From the NCBI RefSeq assembly GCF_002777825.1, contig NZ_MEIR01000003.1, positions 1 to 35,003 of the forward strand: a stretch of 35,003 bases of DNA, given 5' to 3'. Source of the DNA: Snodgrassella alvi (GTDB lineage: Bacteria > Pseudomonadota > Gammaproteobacteria > Burkholderiales > Neisseriaceae). A program made the position numbers and the translations under genes. How positions within the stretch are numbered: position 1 is the stretch's first letter; each line of letters begins with the position of its first letter. Below the pieces are notes generated by a model. The model worked only from the letters and a program-made list of their open reading frames with translations, did not search any database and had not been told where the DNA came from. Positions 34,901-35,003 of this stretch are shown here, piece by piece.

Positions 34901-35003
34901 CATCACCTTCAGCTACGATCTGCTGGGTAACCTGCTGAGCGAAACCACCGCACAGGGTACCCTCAGCCACCAGTACGACCCACTGGGCAACCGCATCGCC
35001 ACC
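31998..35003 (+). CDS. PAAR-Rhs T6SS effector, 5' part (runs off the window)
   Basis: The GTG start at 31998 has an ideal ribosome site (AAAGGAGA, 7-base spacing); 1002 codons are open to the window edge. Order of parts: prePAAR motif AAREGDVLLH (7-16), two membrane helices (about 18-70), PAAR region (about 92-270, with NGKPAARAA, ICHKHP and INGQPAVRSNDRSTCEAK), a further hydrophobic stretch (about 282-325), the GNPVHLPTGAKI entry to the Rhs cage (332 on) and YD repeats from about 500 to the edge. Such proteins sit at the tip of the T6SS spike and carry a toxin at the far C-terminus, which lies outside the window. Effectors with prePAAR and N-terminal helices normally need an Eag chaperone; none is encoded next to it. 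The toxin type cannot be told. Confidence 0.93.
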   Translation, partial: MGEAYWAAREGDVLLHTSLIADIAGAAVEIACYTALTAAASFLILGAPFTGGTSALVLGALVGVVMGVSGGSSKISELADWVSGLFPPSEDGRIKTGSPNTRTNGKPAARAAGTIDQSIELVDSSEQPQQPTTFIDIAAGIFGGAAMIAKEMVRPTVASPDPRAVPKEDDKIICHKHPSSFSDLGSKYTEKLPDISPLGIIEGGIDIISAGWGTLTGSAEYMAEGSSKVYINGQPAVRSNDRSTCEAKVTDNCEGGVRVSNNVRIGGKPIVVREIKSGKHPINLIVSVVTAILRPGKLCTKIVCFGKDFFTGVALSYLTAQGTRAASTVFLGNPVHLPTGAKILKDQEELDFTIPAHFPIEWQRFYSSRDERTHNMFGAGWSVPYEVEMEISPQPDGSCSAVYIEEQGRRIEIEALQPGEGIRGVNENLSIRRGEHNRWIIEDDAGIYRLFEPDPNNPNRLYLTLLQDRNDNHLFIYRDQHSRISHISADNNTATISLHYQDKRHPQRVTHIKRELADGSSQLLSQYHYSEQGDLQQVIDAENRSTREFAYDNGRRMIYHRLPTGLQCHYQWDSFSGSDGIEWRVIRHWSEADGKRLEDYRFQYDLSKHLTTAYDSLGRVSQHYWNEVYQLTRYIDVLGQTTEFEWNENQQLISVTDPQGGKWYYSYDEQGRQTEETDPLGRTTQTQWLPHWALPTISVDPDGSTWRYYYDQRGNLRSVIDPHKQRTHYQYDLHGQIVKITDARGGKKYLRWNQNGQLIQHVDCSGATTYLYYDASGNLSSVTDAIGESSKYHYNAAGQLTGVTLTDGRQEHYRVNSAGQLLTYTDPAGHSTHYQRDPRGLVHTRIDAAGRKLGFNYDAYGRLNALINENGEHYQFQYDAADRLIEQTDLDGRKQKYNYDALNNVSAVHFAAGSSAEITHRFKRDAIGRLIGKYTTDGTTAYQYDKADNLIKVGYKKAGLPAEAEPDLITFSYDLLGNLLSETTAQGTLSHQYDPLGNRIAT
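34522..35003 (+). repeat. Direct repeat, right copy (Rhs core)
   Basis: Matches bases 1-482 with 13 substitutions and no gaps. Differences cluster mildly near the right end (7 of 13 in about 50 bases around 34886-34922). Confidence 0.95.

Noticed and set aside
33600-35003. Repeat array resembling a CRISPR or satellite
   Set aside because: The periodic pattern comes from degenerate YD codons of the Rhs core, not from identical repeats with spacers.
1-35003. Canonical neisserial uptake sequence GCCGTCTGAA
   Set aside because: Reading both strands by eye I found only partial matches (for example near 13201 and 17787), none of them complete.

Overview
The window looks like the chromosome of a Neisseriaceae-type betaproteobacterium, possibly close to Snodgrassella. 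This is an inference from gene content: a FarR/NadR-type MarR regulator next to an HpaC-type flavin reductase, a 354-residue class II aldolase, a ypjD-ffh pair, a lipoprotein-glmU pair, and PAAR-Rhs genes of the type VI secretion (T6SS) kind. No canonical neisserial uptake sequence (GCCGTCTGAA) was seen. No rRNA, tRNA, CRISPR array or intact insertion sequence was found.

Layout. 1-1499 is the 3' part of an Rhs gene with an in-frame stop, broken off just before the toxin junction. 1.9-9 kb is mostly minus-strand: a nitroreductase with an FNR-type site, the branched-chain amino-acid exporter azlCD, an AT-rich 0.8-kb gap, an AT-rich cbrC-like gene, a papain-like secreted hydrolase, a small membrane protein, hexR and a nucleoside hydrolase. 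9-11.3 kb holds an MHS-type transporter (probably working with the nucleoside hydrolase) and ypjD. 11.5-17.8 kb is plus-strand: ffh, a SEC-C gene broken by two frameshifts, valS, farR and hpaC. 17.9-22.7 kb is minus-strand: fructose-bisphosphate aldolase and the thiamine importer tbpA-thiP-thiQ. 22.8-31.8 kb is plus-strand: a HAD nucleotidase, a lipoprotein, glmU, feoA-feoB, a 1.1-kb remnant field, feoC and glmS. From 31998 to the right edge runs a new, intact PAAR-Rhs gene.

How the genes work together. GlmS and GlmU are the first and last steps to UDP-GlcNAc. FeoABC imports ferrous iron. TbpA-ThiP-ThiQ imports thiamine. HexR, aldolase, nucleoside hydrolase and its transporter point to control of sugar-phosphate and nucleoside carbon. 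Ffh, ValS, GlmS and GlmU are expected to be essential, so the core is stable housekeeping DNA bounded by two direct Rhs copies whose overlapping 482 bases differ at 13 positions.

The most unusual parts are the Rhs material and the stretch between feoB and feoC (28166-29258). That stretch holds degraded toxin-antitoxin pieces, a short reading frame ending just before an intact 56-codon ORF that could be an orphan immunity gene, and further unassigned sequence. The right-hand Rhs carries a clear prePAAR motif and N-terminal membrane segments but has no Eag chaperone gene beside it.
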